NCBI GenBank assembly: GCA_021791715.1
Contig: JAJYWB010000032.1
Location: 1 to 62,999, forward strand
Length of the DNA: 62,999 bases
From: Planctomycetota bacterium
GTDB lineage: Bacteria; Planctomycetota; Planctomycetia; Isosphaerales; Isosphaeraceae
Reading direction: 5' to 3'
Each line of letters starts with the position of its first letter. The first letter of the stretch is position 1. The notes below the pieces were generated by a model, which was not told where the DNA came from, made no database searches, and saw only the letters and a program-made list of their open reading frames with translations. A program made the position numbers and the translations under genes. Positions 1-8,645 of the stretch are shown here, piece by piece.

Positions 1-26
1 GATCTAGATGTCGTTTTGTTTTATTT

Positions 27-139
27 GGGAGGGCGAACCTCCCGGTGAGCCTCTTCTCGGAATATCAGGCGACGACGCCGACGAATCGAACGATAATCGC
101 AAATATCATAATTCGGCTCACCAGGAGGTTCGCCCTCCC
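27..139. repeat. REPIN-like inverted repeat element A
   Basis: A left arm starting GGGAGGGCGAACCTCCCGG and ending GTGAGCC is mirrored at the right end by GGCTCACC followed by GAGGTTCGCCCTCCC. The two roughly 25-bp arms enclose about 63 bp of AT-richer sequence. Each arm itself can fold into a GGGAGG/CCTCCC hairpin around a GCGAA loop. This is the architecture of a REP doublet (REPIN). The same arm recurs many times in this window. Confidence 0.7.
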
Positions 140-234
140 AATTTCAGGTTCTCCCTTCCGGTAACGGGTTTTCCCTCGAATCCCGCCTAATATATTAAAG
201 ATCTAGATGTCTTTTATTTTATTTTATTTTATAT

Positions 235-347
235 GGGAGGGCGAACCTCCCGGTGAGCCTCTTCTCAGAATATCAGGCGACGAGGCGGTTTTATCGGTGA
301 ATAATCGTAAACATCATAATTCGGCTCACCAGGAGGTTCGCCCTCCC
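235..347. repeat. REPIN-like inverted repeat element B
   Basis: Second inverted arm pair, also 113 bp long, with the same arms and a diverged core. Both elements A and B are preceded by the same gatctagatgtc leader followed by a T-rich run (positions 1 and 200). That suggests a larger duplicated unit of about 200 bp rather than two independent insertions. Confidence 0.7.
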
Positions 348-580
348 AAATATCGGCTCGACCCTCCCGGTGAGCCTCTTATTGTAAACGACGGCGACGA
401 GTCCGATTTATCGGTGAATAATCGCAAATATCATAATGCGGCCCACCAGAAGGATCGCCCTCCCAAATATCGGCTCGGCCCTCCCGGTGAGCCTCTTATT
501 GTAAACGACGGCGACGAGTCCGATTTATCGGTGAACAATCGCAAATATCATAATGCGGCTCACCAGGAGGTTCGCCCTCC
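347..580. repeat. 117-bp tandem duplication of a repeat core
   Basis: Two consecutive copies of a 117-bp unit start near 347 and 464. Each holds CCCTCCCGGTGAGCC, a conserved core (attgtaaacgacggcgacga and following) and a right arm ending near CGCCCTCCC. The left arm of these copies has lost its 5' half, so they look like degenerate, tandemly amplified derivatives of element B. Confidence 0.65.
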
Positions 581-668
581 CAAATATCGGCTCGGCCGAA
601 GGAACCCGCCGAATATACTTTTTCTTTCCGGAGCGTCTCCGAGATCCACGTAAATCAAATGTTATCTG

Positions 669-1403
669 TTAATATTTTAGATGATAAATGATCGTTTTGA
701 TGGATTCTTCAAAGTAGTAAATAAGTCCTTCTTCGGATCGGAACCAGTTTTTTTCGTTGAAGCGGGGTTCGTCGACCGCGGCGGTGTGAATTTCAACGTT
801 TGTTCCACGGAAGATTTTTTGGAAGATCCAGCGCGCACGCGCGGTGTGGAACGCGGTGGTGACGAGAGTGATTGTTTTGAGATCGTGTTCGACGGCGTAA
901 TCGCGGCATCGTAGCGCCTCGTCGCGCGTGCTGTTAACTTGTCCCCCTTCGAGGACGACGATTCGATCGCGCGGAACGCCGGATTGGTTGAGGAATTTGC
1001 GGGTGATCTCGGTTTCGGTTCCATCAAGGTAGGTGTTGTAGCCGGTTTGGCCCATCAGGATGATCGGCGCGAGTTTTTGATTGTAGAGTTTCACGGCGAA
1101 TTGGGGTCGATGATCGAGGCCGCCGATTAGAAGGACGATCGCGTCCGAAGGCGCCGGGTCGTCGACTCGGAACGATTCGGCGAAGGCGATTAAAATCTGC
1201 TCGCGGGCGACGAACATTACGATCAGGATGAGCGTGGCAACGACGACGAAGAAGAGTCGCCGTCTGAGTCTTCTGACATAAGGATCGCGGGGTCCTGGAT
1301 AAAGCGGCCCCGGGGCGAGTTGGAAGGAACTCAAGCGAACGCCTTTCAAAAAGCGGACTGAGGATTCTCGGAGCGGGATTCGGAAACTCGCGTCACACGC
1401 CAT
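669..1403 (-). CDS. YdcF/SanA-like DUF218 membrane protein
   Basis: Start chosen at the ATG at 1403 (MACDASFRIP), because the frame stays open to 1601 only by a low-quality upstream extension. The 244-residue protein has a basic stretch and one membrane helix at about residues 49-67. The DUF218 fold follows: a DAIVLLIGG strand, a PRDRIVVLEGG segment followed by NSTRDEA, and a late LVTTAFHTARA motif. DUF218 proteins of the YdcF/SanA/ElyC type are envelope-associated and bind nucleotides or lipid-linked intermediates, but the substrate is rarely known. The helix places the domain on the periplasmic side by inference. It stands alone, with repeats downstream and a divergent neighbour upstream. 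Family assignment is good; function is open. Confidence 0.8.
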   Translation of the reverse strand: MACDASFRIPLRESSVRFLKGVRLSSFQLAPGPLYPGPRDPYVRRLRRRLFFVVVATLILIVMFVAREQILIAFAESFRVDDPAPSDAIVLLIGGLDHRPQFAVKLYNQKLAPIILMGQTGYNTYLDGTETEITRKFLNQSGVPRDRIVVLEGGQVNSTRDEALRCRDYAVEHDLKTITLVTTAFHTARARWIFQKIFRGTNVEIHTAAVDEPRFNEKNWFRSEEGLIYYFEESIKTIIYHLKY

Positions 1404-1586
1404 GATATTCGAGCGTGAAATCGCGATCCAGGCGAAGAAAAAGGAGCGGCTGAAAAGGAGCGGCTGAAATTGGAGCGTTTTTTGAGGCGATCGATCAAGG
1501 TAGCGGAAAACGAATGGACAGATCGAAAAGTGGAACGGCGAGAAAATCGACCTTGAGATCTTTTCCAAAATAATTCCAAACTCCAC

Positions 1587-1615
1587 TTGCAATCCTCGCA
1601 AACGTTGCGTATAGT
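1587..1615 (+). promoter_or_regulatory. Sigma-70-like promoter for the 1700 gene
   Basis: TTGCAA (1587-1592), a 17-bp spacer and TATAGT (1610-1615) form a near-consensus -35/-10 pair. They lie about 85 bp before the ATG at 1700. Transcription would begin near 1622. Predicted from sequence only. Confidence 0.5.
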
Positions 1616-1699
1616 AAAAGTGTCAGACGAAGAAGCCTTGTACCTAAACGGTTGAACTTGGTTCCACGTAAAAACAACCCAAGAAAGGGGTTCGATCCT

Positions 1700-2335
1700 A
1701 TGTCGTCACGTTACACGCCCGGAAACGGGCGCTCCGATCGTTATTCGTCGTCGCAAGACGAGGAATCGTACCGTAAGCCCACTCCTTCGCTCTTGCTCGG
1801 CGTCAATCCCGTCGTCGCGAGATTCGAGTCGCGCGAGGATTGGAACGCGCATCGCGACGCCGTCGTCGATTCGCTTCGCCCCGTCGGCCAACTCGAACTC
1901 GCGTTCGCCGAACGAGTCGCGGTTCTCCTTTGGAGAATCGATCGCATCGTCCGGTTCGAAACCGCCGCGGCGGCGTCGGGAAGCGAGGAAGCTGCGCTCG
2001 AACTCGATTGCATCTCCGCCAATCCCGAACTCGCGTCGTCGAAAGCCGAGGCGCTCGCCGCGGCCAAAGTTCAGGCGCTCGTTTCGCTTTGGGAGGACGT
2101 CAAATCGGCGCTCGCCGCCGATCCCGACGACGAGGCGCTCCGCTACGTCGAGGAAAAAGCGCTCCAGCACATGAATGTCTGCATCGATAATGCGCAAGTT
2201 CGACGTATTCTTCCTGATTACGAAACGATGCGTGCGATCGCGGTGTACGAATCGCATCTCGAGAAGTGCCTGAACAAAACGCTTCGAAACCTGCGACGCT
2301 TCCAGCACGATCGGAAACAACGCGCCGCGTCGTGA
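1700..2335 (+). CDS. Planctomycete family protein of unknown function
   Basis: The ATG at 1700 follows AAGAAAGGGG at a suitable distance; the frame extends upstream but without a ribosome site. The 211-residue protein is soluble and rich in Ala, Glu and Arg. Its central part (about residues 45-85: a REDWNAHRDAVVDSL stretch, then QLELAFAERVAVLLWRIDR) resembles a helical planctomycete family usually carrying an upstream YKHGL motif. In that family a 'PxxxLEExLVExxAxxxWRLRR' helix is typical. Here the N-terminal part of the family is shortened or diverged and the YKHG motif is not visible. The function of that family is not known to me. A near-consensus promoter precedes it and it is transcribed alone. 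Confidence 0.7.
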   Translation: MSSRYTPGNGRSDRYSSSQDEESYRKPTPSLLLGVNPVVARFESREDWNAHRDAVVDSLRPVGQLELAFAERVAVLLWRIDRIVRFETAAAASGSEEAALELDCISANPELASSKAEALAAAKVQALVSLWEDVKSALAADPDDEALRYVEEKALQHMNVCIDNAQVRRILPDYETMRAIAVYESHLEKCLNKTLRNLRRFQHDRKQRAAS

Positions 2336-2599
2336 TCAATAACCCCGAAAGCACCGACGCGAGCCGCCAAGCCGATTCCAACGACTTCAAATCACGTGAC
2401 GATCGCTCCGATCGTTCGTGAACGATCTTTACGGCGGAATCGGCGGCGGCCTCGCGTCGGCGCCTATCGGATTATACGAGTAAAAATAACTGTGAGTCGT
2501 CGATTTCGGCGGGTTTGAGAAGAACGATCTACAGTATGAACGAACTATCAATAACGAACATTTGCATATCCATATAAAAACAGATCGAACGAACCCGAA

Positions 2600-3376
2600 T
2601 CAAGCGTTATCGGTCGCTGTCGCTCGCTTGATATCAACGCGTTTGAACACGCTTGCGACGACGAGATCGGCGAGTCGTTCGTCGGGGCCGAGGGTTTCGA
2701 CGCGGCGATCAAATTCGTCTCGGGGAGCGGGTTCGACGAGGTGGACGACGTGGCGACCTTGGCGCAAGGTTGAAAGGTCGTTGGCGATCGTCAGATCGGC
2801 GCGGTTGTTGCGGCAAGCTTCGCGCGCCGCGGCGATCAGGTCGGAATCGGGAACGTTCGACAGCAATTTAAATCCGACCAGATAAACATTCGGCGACCAA
2901 TCGCGGACCGAGCGGATCACTTTGGGCGTCGGCCGGCAGTGGATATCGAGCGAACGGAGGTTCGATTTGATTTTGCCCGGAACCGCGATCGGCTCGAAAT
3001 CCGAGACGGCCATCGCCAAAAACGCGACGTCGATCGGCTGGTTGATCAGCGTTTCGCGGAGCGTTCGCGCGTAAGTTTCGACGGTTCCTTTGGGGAGAAC
3101 GACGGGATGAAAGCGTTCGCGTACGTTTTGATAGCTTTGAGCGAGATGGATCAGGCGATTCGCCTCGGATGCGAGATCGGTCGAATCGAGGTTGAATCGA
3201 GCCTGGCGATCGAACGGGAGCAAGGCGGTCGGCGTCGCGATGTGCCAGACCGAGGCGCCGCGCGCGAGACACGCCTCGCCGATTCTCGCGGCGAACGATC
3301 CCGACGAAACGTTCGTGATTTGTCGAACGTCGTCGATCGGCGCGATCGTTCCTCCGCCGGTTACGACGACGTTCAT
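2600..3376 (-). CDS. coaB: Stand-alone phosphopantothenate-cysteine ligase (CoaB)
   Basis: The 258 residues correspond to the DFP/CoaB half of the usual bifunctional Dfp protein. The protein starts directly with the nucleotide-binding strand (VVTGGGTIAPIDDVR), then ITNVSSGSFAARIGEA, and later AMAVSDFEP and GKIKS. CoaB activates 4'-phosphopantothenate with a nucleotide and couples cysteine, the second step from pantothenate to coenzyme A. The N-terminal flavoprotein decarboxylase (CoaC) domain is absent, and no CoaC-like sequence is adjacent, so CoaC should be encoded elsewhere. The ATG at 3376 starts where the domain starts, and the length matches an isolated CoaB domain. Confidence 0.85.
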   Translation of the reverse strand: MNVVVTGGGTIAPIDDVRQITNVSSGSFAARIGEACLARGASVWHIATPTALLPFDRQARFNLDSTDLASEANRLIHLAQSYQNVRERFHPVVLPKGTVETYARTLRETLINQPIDVAFLAMAVSDFEPIAVPGKIKSNLRSLDIHCRPTPKVIRSVRDWSPNVYLVGFKLLSNVPDSDLIAAAREACRNNRADLTIANDLSTLRQGRHVVHLVEPAPRDEFDRRVETLGPDERLADLVVASVFKRVDIKRATATDNA

Positions 3377-3541
3377 CGATTCGCCGCCATATCTGTGGAA
3401 TGCGGGCGATGTTCGGGCTTGCGAGCGTTCGTCGCCGCGATCGCCTTGGCTTGCGTCGAGGGGCCTGCGGGGCTAGCTTGGCGTGACGACGCGAACGCAT
3501 CAAGCGCGTGAATTCGGGGGATCGTAGATCGAGGTTTATTC

Positions 3542-4846
3542 ATGAGTTTAGCAGGCCGGGAAGAGATCGCCGAGACGTTATACGAAGAGACGGCGCGGTG
3601 GCCGATTTTCGATCCCCATTCGCACATCGATCCGCGCCGACCCGCGGCGCGCAATTTCGACGAGGTGCTCGGATATCACTATTATACCGAGTTGGCGCAT
3701 TCGGCGGGGGCGCCCGCCGAGCTGTTCGCCGCGGGGGTCGCTCCGCGCGATCGCGCTCGTCATTTATCGAACTATTTGGGCTCGATCTCGAATACGATCC
3801 AATATTCTTGGCTCGTCGAGATCGCTCGCACGTTTCACGATTGGCCGGGGGATTCGATCGATCGATCGACGATCGACGATCTGTACGATCGCGCCGAGCG
3901 TTCGAATGCGGGAACCGAATGGGATGATCACGTTTGGAAGCGGTCGCGTCTTGAAGCCGTTTTTCTGACGAACGAGTTCGACGATTCGCTCGAAGGTTGG
4001 GATACCTCAAAATATATTCCGTGTTTGAGGACGGACGATCTGGTTTTGAAATTGAACCGGCCCGCGACGGTCGATCGGCTTAAGCGAGCGAGCGGGGTCG
4101 ACGTGGGGGATTGCGCGAGCCTGAAGGCGGCTTTGGCGGCGCTTTTTGAGAAGTTTTTGGTTCGCGGGGCTCGTGCTTGCGCGATCAGTCTCCCTCCCGA
4201 TTTTCGGCCGGCGCGAGCCGAATCCAAGCGCTGCGTGACGCCGATCCGCCGCGCGTTGCACGGGCTCGACCTGCGCGGCGACGAGGTTGACGACGTGCGT
4301 CGCGTCGTCTATTGGATGCTCGCCGAGTTGTGCGCCGATTTTAAGCTTCCGTTTGATCTGATGATCGGACCGGTGCGCGACGTTTATCCCGCGGGAGTGG
4401 CGGGGGGTCGCGATCTGTTCGATCGACGCGTGAGCCTTTACGATTATCGAGAGGTATTCAATCATTTTTCCGGCGTGACGTTTCCGGTATCGACCTTATC
4501 GCCCGACGCCGGCGGCGAATTGACCGCGTATTCTTGGATTTTCCCCAACGTCGTTCCGCTGGGTCATTGGTGGTATTCGAATATTCCGGTGTATATCGCG
4601 AACGATTTGAGGGCTCGGTTGCAGGCCGTGCCGCGGAATAAGATCGTCGGTTATTATTCCGACGCGTACAAGTTGGAGTTCATTTCGCCCAAGTTCGACA
4701 TGTTTCGGCGCGTTTTGTCGCGGGTTTTGGCGGAGGATTTTGTCTCGGCGCGGGGTTGGTCGATCGAATCGGCGCTCGAGCTCGCTCGCGAGATTTTGCT
4801 GGAAAATCCGCGTCGGATTTTCGCGGGGGGGAAACGATCGAGCTAA
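3542..4846 (+). CDS. Glucuronate isomerase-like protein (UxaC family)
   Basis: A 434-residue member of the UxaC branch of the amidohydrolase superfamily. The N-terminal IFDPHSHIDP supplies the HxH metal motif, and LGYHYYTELAH and PVSTLSPDAGGE follow in family order. UxaC interconverts D-glucuronate/D-galacturonate and their keto forms in uronate catabolism. The protein is somewhat shorter than the roughly 470-residue E. coli enzyme and there is no uronate operon around it, so its true substrate may differ. The start at 3542 is preceded by a GAGG ribosome site. Confidence 0.8.
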   Translation: MSLAGREEIAETLYEETARWPIFDPHSHIDPRRPAARNFDEVLGYHYYTELAHSAGAPAELFAAGVAPRDRARHLSNYLGSISNTIQYSWLVEIARTFHDWPGDSIDRSTIDDLYDRAERSNAGTEWDDHVWKRSRLEAVFLTNEFDDSLEGWDTSKYIPCLRTDDLVLKLNRPATVDRLKRASGVDVGDCASLKAALAALFEKFLVRGARACAISLPPDFRPARAESKRCVTPIRRALHGLDLRGDEVDDVRRVVYWMLAELCADFKLPFDLMIGPVRDVYPAGVAGGRDLFDRRVSLYDYREVFNHFSGVTFPVSTLSPDAGGELTAYSWIFPNVVPLGHWWYSNIPVYIANDLRARLQAVPRNKIVGYYSDAYKLEFISPKFDMFRRVLSRVLAEDFVSARGWSIESALELAREILLENPRRIFAGGKRSS

Positions 4847-4847
4847 A

Positions 4848-4858
4848 AGTGGTATAAT
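4848..4858 (+). promoter_or_regulatory. Putative -10 promoter element (AGTGGTATAAT)
   Basis: AGTGGTATAAT includes a perfect TATAAT. It sits just after the UxaC-like gene and about 145 bp before the secreted-protein gene at 5003. The identical 11-mer occurs at 13461-13471, before another secreted-protein gene. No convincing TTGACA partner is seen. Confidence 0.4.
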
Positions 4859-5002
4859 TCACCGGCGTCGGGGGTTCGCTTGCGCGGATGCGTATGGCGA
4901 GCGGAACGACCCTCGCCGTCGTTGTAACCGGCAAGGATTTCATCGTCGGCAGGGAGAGCCCGATCGATCGAGTTGTAGCGTTCTGATTCAAAGGTGATCG
5001 TC

Positions 5003-6565
5003 ATGGTTGCGCATCGATTGTCAAAAATTTTCATGAATTTACTGATTGTTGGGTTTACGATTGGATTCACGGCTTCGGCTTGGGGGCAGTATCGTCGCGG
5101 GCCGGGGATATCGTCCGGGAGCGGCGGCGGGACTGGGACCGGGATAGAATCGGGGTCTGGTTTGGGGACGACGGGGACGGGATCGGAATCGGGATTTGGT
5201 TTGGGTACGACTGGGACCGGGATTGAATCGGGGGTCGGAGGTGCGCGGCCCGGGATGGGGGCGCCGCTGACGGGTCCGTTTGTTTCTCCGGAACGTCGCG
5301 GGATGCAGAATCGCACGCGCGGCGGATTTTCGGTCGGCCCTGGATCGGGGAGTCGATCGCCCGATTCGCCTGCGTTGCTCGATTATATCGGCGATTCTTC
5401 GATCAACGAGTTGGCGAACGGCGAGGCGTTGACTCCCGAGAAGATGGAAGAGTTGATGGGTCGATTGAACGCGAGCGTGCGGAGCATTCCCGACGAAGGC
5501 GATCGTGCTCTCGCTCAATTGCGGATCGCGCGGTCGGCGATTATGGGGAATTCGTTTCCCGAGGCGAGGCGATCGTTGGAGCAGGCCGCGCGGTCGGCGC
5601 TGCGGGTGAACGATTCGACGATTCGCGACCTGCGGGTGATGGCGACGGTGCGAACCTGGTTGACGTTGGCGGAGTTCCAGATTCGCGAAAGCGATAAAAA
5701 GCTCGAGCCGATCGAGACTTCGAAGTTTCCCGCCGAGCCCGCGCCGAAGCCTGGTGAGGCCGTCGGTCCGGTTTATCCGAAGTATGATCGGCTGACTCCG
5801 TTCCGCCTGGCGATCGCCGATTGGGACAAAGCCGCCCGACTCGCCGCGACGCTCAACAACAAAGATTACCGCTGCGATACGCTGTTTCACGTGGTTCAAT
5901 CGGCGGCTGAGGAGGGAGAATCGCTCGGGCTTAAATTGCAGGTCATTGAGAGCGATCGTCGCGATCTCAAGGCCGATGCGAGCGAACTTTGGCGCTTGAC
6001 CGATCATTTATTCGCGAGCGCCGCCGAACACGCGAATTTGATCAACGTGCCGACCTGGCGCGATCACGCGTTGCTCGAAACGGTAACGCGAGCGGCGTAT
6101 TGCGATCAGTTCAGCCGGGGGCTCGCGATCGCTCGGTCGATCCCGCGCTCTGAAATTCGGACCGACGCGCTCGTTCTCGTCGCCGAGGGACAAGCGCGCA
6201 GCCGACTCGTCGACGACGCGACACGGACGTATCAAGAAGCCGCGACCGCGGTCGCGTCGATCCCGCTCGACGACCCGCGTGCGACGCTTAACGGCGTGCT
6301 GATCGATAGCCTGATCTCGGTGGGACGATTCGACGACGCTCGCGCGAGCGTTTCGCTTTATCCCGACGCCGCCAGAAAACTGGCGGCGTTGGGGGCGATC
6401 GCCGAATCCCAGGGGCGGCGGGGGCTAGCCGATCAAGCTCGAGCGTGGATCGTGCGGGAGGTCAATCCCGAGTATCGGCCGCAATTGCTCCGGAGGGTCG
6501 TCGACGGCGTTCTCAATTCGATCGATTTAAACTCCAGCGGTTCGTTTATGTTGAGGGCGAAATGA
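5003..6565 (+). CDS. Secreted protein with Gly-rich N-terminus and TPR-like helices
   Basis: Start set at ATG 5003, eight bases after AAAGG; an in-frame GTG at 4994 overlaps that ribosome site. A signal peptide (hydrophobic IFMNLLIVGFTIGFTASA, ending near AWGQ) is followed by about 70 residues of Gly/Ser/Thr-rich repeats built on a GLGTTGTG(I/S)ESG unit. Residues from about 115 on are helical. They read like tetratricopeptide-type repeats: ALAQLRIARSAI, EARRSLEQAARSA, RGLAIARSIPRSE and ARTYQEAATAV-like segments. I recognise no catalytic motif. An exported planctomycete scaffold protein is the likeliest reading. It is convergent with the aldolase gene and shares a bidirectional terminator with it. 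Confidence 0.75.
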   Translation: MVAHRLSKIFMNLLIVGFTIGFTASAWGQYRRGPGISSGSGGGTGTGIESGSGLGTTGTGSESGFGLGTTGTGIESGVGGARPGMGAPLTGPFVSPERRGMQNRTRGGFSVGPGSGSRSPDSPALLDYIGDSSINELANGEALTPEKMEELMGRLNASVRSIPDEGDRALAQLRIARSAIMGNSFPEARRSLEQAARSALRVNDSTIRDLRVMATVRTWLTLAEFQIRESDKKLEPIETSKFPAEPAPKPGEAVGPVYPKYDRLTPFRLAIADWDKAARLAATLNNKDYRCDTLFHVVQSAAEEGESLGLKLQVIESDRRDLKADASELWRLTDHLFASAAEHANLINVPTWRDHALLETVTRAAYCDQFSRGLAIARSIPRSEIRTDALVLVAEGQARSRLVDDATRTYQEAATAVASIPLDDPRATLNGVLIDSLISVGRFDDARASVSLYPDAARKLAALGAIAESQGRRGLADQARAWIVREVNPEYRPQLLRRVVDGVLNSIDLNSSGSFMLRAK

Positions 6566-6594
6566 ACGACGCTCCCCCGAGGAGCGCCGTTTTA
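6565..6594. terminator. Bidirectional terminator between convergent genes
   Basis: An 11-bp stem with one A/C mismatch (aacgacgctcc against ggagcgccgtt), loop CCCGA. It is flanked by A-rich sequence on the left and TTT on the right. It spans exactly the gap between the stop codons ending at 6565 and 6592. Confidence 0.65.
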
Positions 6595-7374
6595 AACCGT
6601 CGATTCGAAGAAGAACTGATATCTGTCTTTGGCGGCGCGAATACCCGCGTGAAACGCGTGGATATCGAAGCCGAGGACGAAGAGTCGACACCCGAGATCG
6701 TGCATGCGGCGGGCGTAATCCGCCCCGCGCGGGACGATTCCCCATGGTTTGCCGGCGTTACGGCACGCCTTGGCGATTCGTTCGATCGCGTGCAGGCACT
6801 TCGGGTTTTCAAAATCGCCGACGACACCGAGCGTTTGGCTCAAATCGGCGGGACCGACGAAAACGAGATCGACGCCGTCGATCGCCGCGATCGAATCGAC
6901 CTGATCGAGCGCCGATTGCGTTTCGATCTGAATCCCCAGGAAGGTTTGCGCGTTGACGCGAGCGACATATTCGCCGATCGGTTCGAGGCCGTAGCGACCG
7001 TCGCGATTGCCGCCGTTGAGGCCGCGGCGGCCTCGCGGAGCGAACTTGGCCCATTGGACGGCTTGTTCCGCGGCCGCGGCGTCTTCAACCATGCTGATAA
7101 TCAAACCGCCCGCTCCGGCTTCGAGAGTGCGCATAATCGACGCGTAATCGGTCGCCGGGAGACGAACGATCGGGTCGAGGCCGTGCGTCTTGGCGACGAG
7201 CGCCGCGATCTCGATCTCTTTCATCGTGAGCCCCGCGTGCTCGAAGTCGAGCCAAAGCGCGTCGAATCCGCCGTGTTCGCCGACGAGATCGAGCAATTTG
7301 GGACTGAACAACTGACCCAACCCGAACATCCTCGCGACATTCCCCGCCGCGAGGATCTCCTTGATGCGCGCCAT
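6592..7374 (-). CDS. HpcH/HpaI aldolase family protein
   Basis: The ATG at 7374 is preceded by AAGGAAA; the longer frame upstream has no such site. The 260-residue protein shows the class II (metal-dependent) HpaI aldolase hallmarks. These are ALWLDFEHA in the N-terminal third, GIQIET with its metal-binding Glu, and DLVFVGPADLS with the metal-binding Asp. Such enzymes cleave 4-hydroxy-2-oxo acids to pyruvate (or oxaloacetate) plus an aldehyde, in aromatic or sugar-acid catabolism. The neighbours do not reveal the substrate. An HpaI-like aldolase near a UxaC-like isomerase would fit sugar-acid breakdown, but they are separately transcribed, so this is inference. Confidence 0.85.
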   Translation of the reverse strand: MARIKEILAAGNVARMFGLGQLFSPKLLDLVGEHGGFDALWLDFEHAGLTMKEIEIAALVAKTHGLDPIVRLPATDYASIMRTLEAGAGGLIISMVEDAAAAEQAVQWAKFAPRGRRGLNGGNRDGRYGLEPIGEYVARVNAQTFLGIQIETQSALDQVDSIAAIDGVDLVFVGPADLSQTLGVVGDFENPKCLHAIERIAKACRNAGKPWGIVPRGADYARRMHDLGCRLFVLGFDIHAFHAGIRAAKDRYQFFFESTV

Positions 7375-7543
7375 CGAAGTTTCCTTGTGGATGATTTCGG
7401 CGGTCGACCGTCGACCGACGCCGTTACCGCATGTTACCTTAATCGAGTTCCGGCGGCGGATCGACCGTCCCGATTCCGATCCCGGCGCGCGGCGCGATCC
7501 GCGCGCCGCGTCGCGACGACAACCCGACATTGCAAATGCATCA

Positions 7544-8218
7544 ATGAACATGATCACTGGGTTATCGGTAAAGCAAGGCGTGTTCGAATCGTCGGGCCGA
7601 AGCCCGCTGGGGGACGATCGCTTGCGGTTGGCTTTCGATCGTGTTTTCTGGCGGCTGGCGCTCGGCGTATTCGTTTTCAGCGAGTTTCAAACGTGGGCGT
7701 TCACGTTAAGGGTGGCGCCTTGGGCGCCTCTTTCGCGGCGGATTTGGTACGTTTTGTTTCAATCGCCGAAGTTGTTTTACTTCGCGCTTTTGATCGCCGC
7801 CGCGGCGACGATCGCGATCGATCTGACGCTTCGGTTCGTCGTCGATCGCCTGGTTCGTTACTGGTCGAATCCGCGCGGGGTCGACCCCGAAACCGCGGTG
7901 TTTCGGCTTGGGCTTGCCGAGCGGGAGCGCGATCACGTTCCGGCGCGACGACTGAGCGACAATCGCCGTTGGGACGCTGGGCTTCTCGTTCTTACCGATC
8001 GCGGCGTTTGGTTTCTGCCGCGCGATTGGGATCGCGATTCCTTTTCAACGTCGTTCGCCCGATTGCGTTCGGCGGCGATCGTTCCCGGTCCCAAGCCGGC
8101 GCGGGGATTGATTTTGGGATCGCCTCGCCGGTTGATTCTCACGACCGATTCCGACGAACGAGAAACGTTCGTCGTCGGCGATCCGACGCGGGCCGCGGCT
8201 TGGTTTCACTCAACTTGA
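7544..8218 (+). CDS. Two-helix membrane protein of unknown function
   Basis: Starts at ATG 7544 (a second ATG at 7550 is equally possible). The 224-residue protein has hydrophobic segments near residues 35-55 (LALGVFVFSEF) and 75-100 (LFYFALLIAAAATIAIDL). A soluble C-terminal half follows, rich in Arg and Asp. That half has short beta-like strands (DAGLLVLTDRGVWFLPR; RGLILGSPRRLILTT) that resemble a PH-like membrane-protein domain, but I cannot assign a family. It is divergent from the aldolase gene with about 170 bp between them. Confidence 0.6.
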   Translation: MNMITGLSVKQGVFESSGRSPLGDDRLRLAFDRVFWRLALGVFVFSEFQTWAFTLRVAPWAPLSRRIWYVLFQSPKLFYFALLIAAAATIAIDLTLRFVVDRLVRYWSNPRGVDPETAVFRLGLAERERDHVPARRLSDNRRWDAGLLVLTDRGVWFLPRDWDRDSFSTSFARLRSAAIVPGPKPARGLILGSPRRLILTTDSDERETFVVGDPTRAAAWFHST

Positions 8219-8364
8219 TATGCCGGCATGTGCAAATGCTACAGTCTATTCGCACGGCGGATTTCTTACTTAAGCTGATATACGCGCGTGGATCGGTTGA
8301 CGCGACGTCCTTCGACCGCTCGACGTCGCGATACCTTTTCGACCGCGAATCGACGCGACGAATC

Positions 8365-8541
8365 GAATTTGACCGGGCTCAAACCGACTTCGAACTCTCG
8401 CCGGCTCAAAGTGAATTCGAACTCTCGCCGGGTCAACGCGACTTCGAACTCGATCGGGAACAAAGTGATATTGAACTCTCGCCGGCTCAACGTGACTTCA
8501 AACTCGATCAGCACCAACGTGACTTCGAACACGCACAGGCG
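8365..8541. repeat. 27-bp tandem repeat array
   Basis: About six units of 27 bp (consensus gacttcgaactctcgccggc then tcaacgt) run head to tail with sequence drift; the first unit is short. Three codon-preserving frames stay open through it, giving artificial 9-residue peptide repeats (FELSPAQ-like or NSRRLNVTS-like). The region 8219-8645 has no other gene signal and ends just before the ribosome site of the dehydrogenase gene. Confidence 0.8.
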
Positions 8542-8645
8542 CGTATCGATTCGAACTCGCGTCGGCGCGGCGGCGATCTCGCCTTTGCTCGGCGATTGCG
8601 ACGAACCCGAGACTCGTTTTGACTTTCATCTAAAAGAGAAATGAT

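Noticed and set aside
207..653. Open frame with WEGEPPGEPL-type peptide repeats (also many frames in 43.2-44.2 kb)
   Set aside because: The frame is the translation of the dispersed DNA repeat arms; it stays open on both strands and lacks conserved non-repeat sequence. I treat it as a repeat, not a protein.
6445..8622. 725-residue plus-strand open frame
   Set aside because: It runs antisense to the aldolase and through the repeat array; composition is Arg/Asp/Ala-rich with no domain. The aldolase and the membrane protein explain the coding signal.
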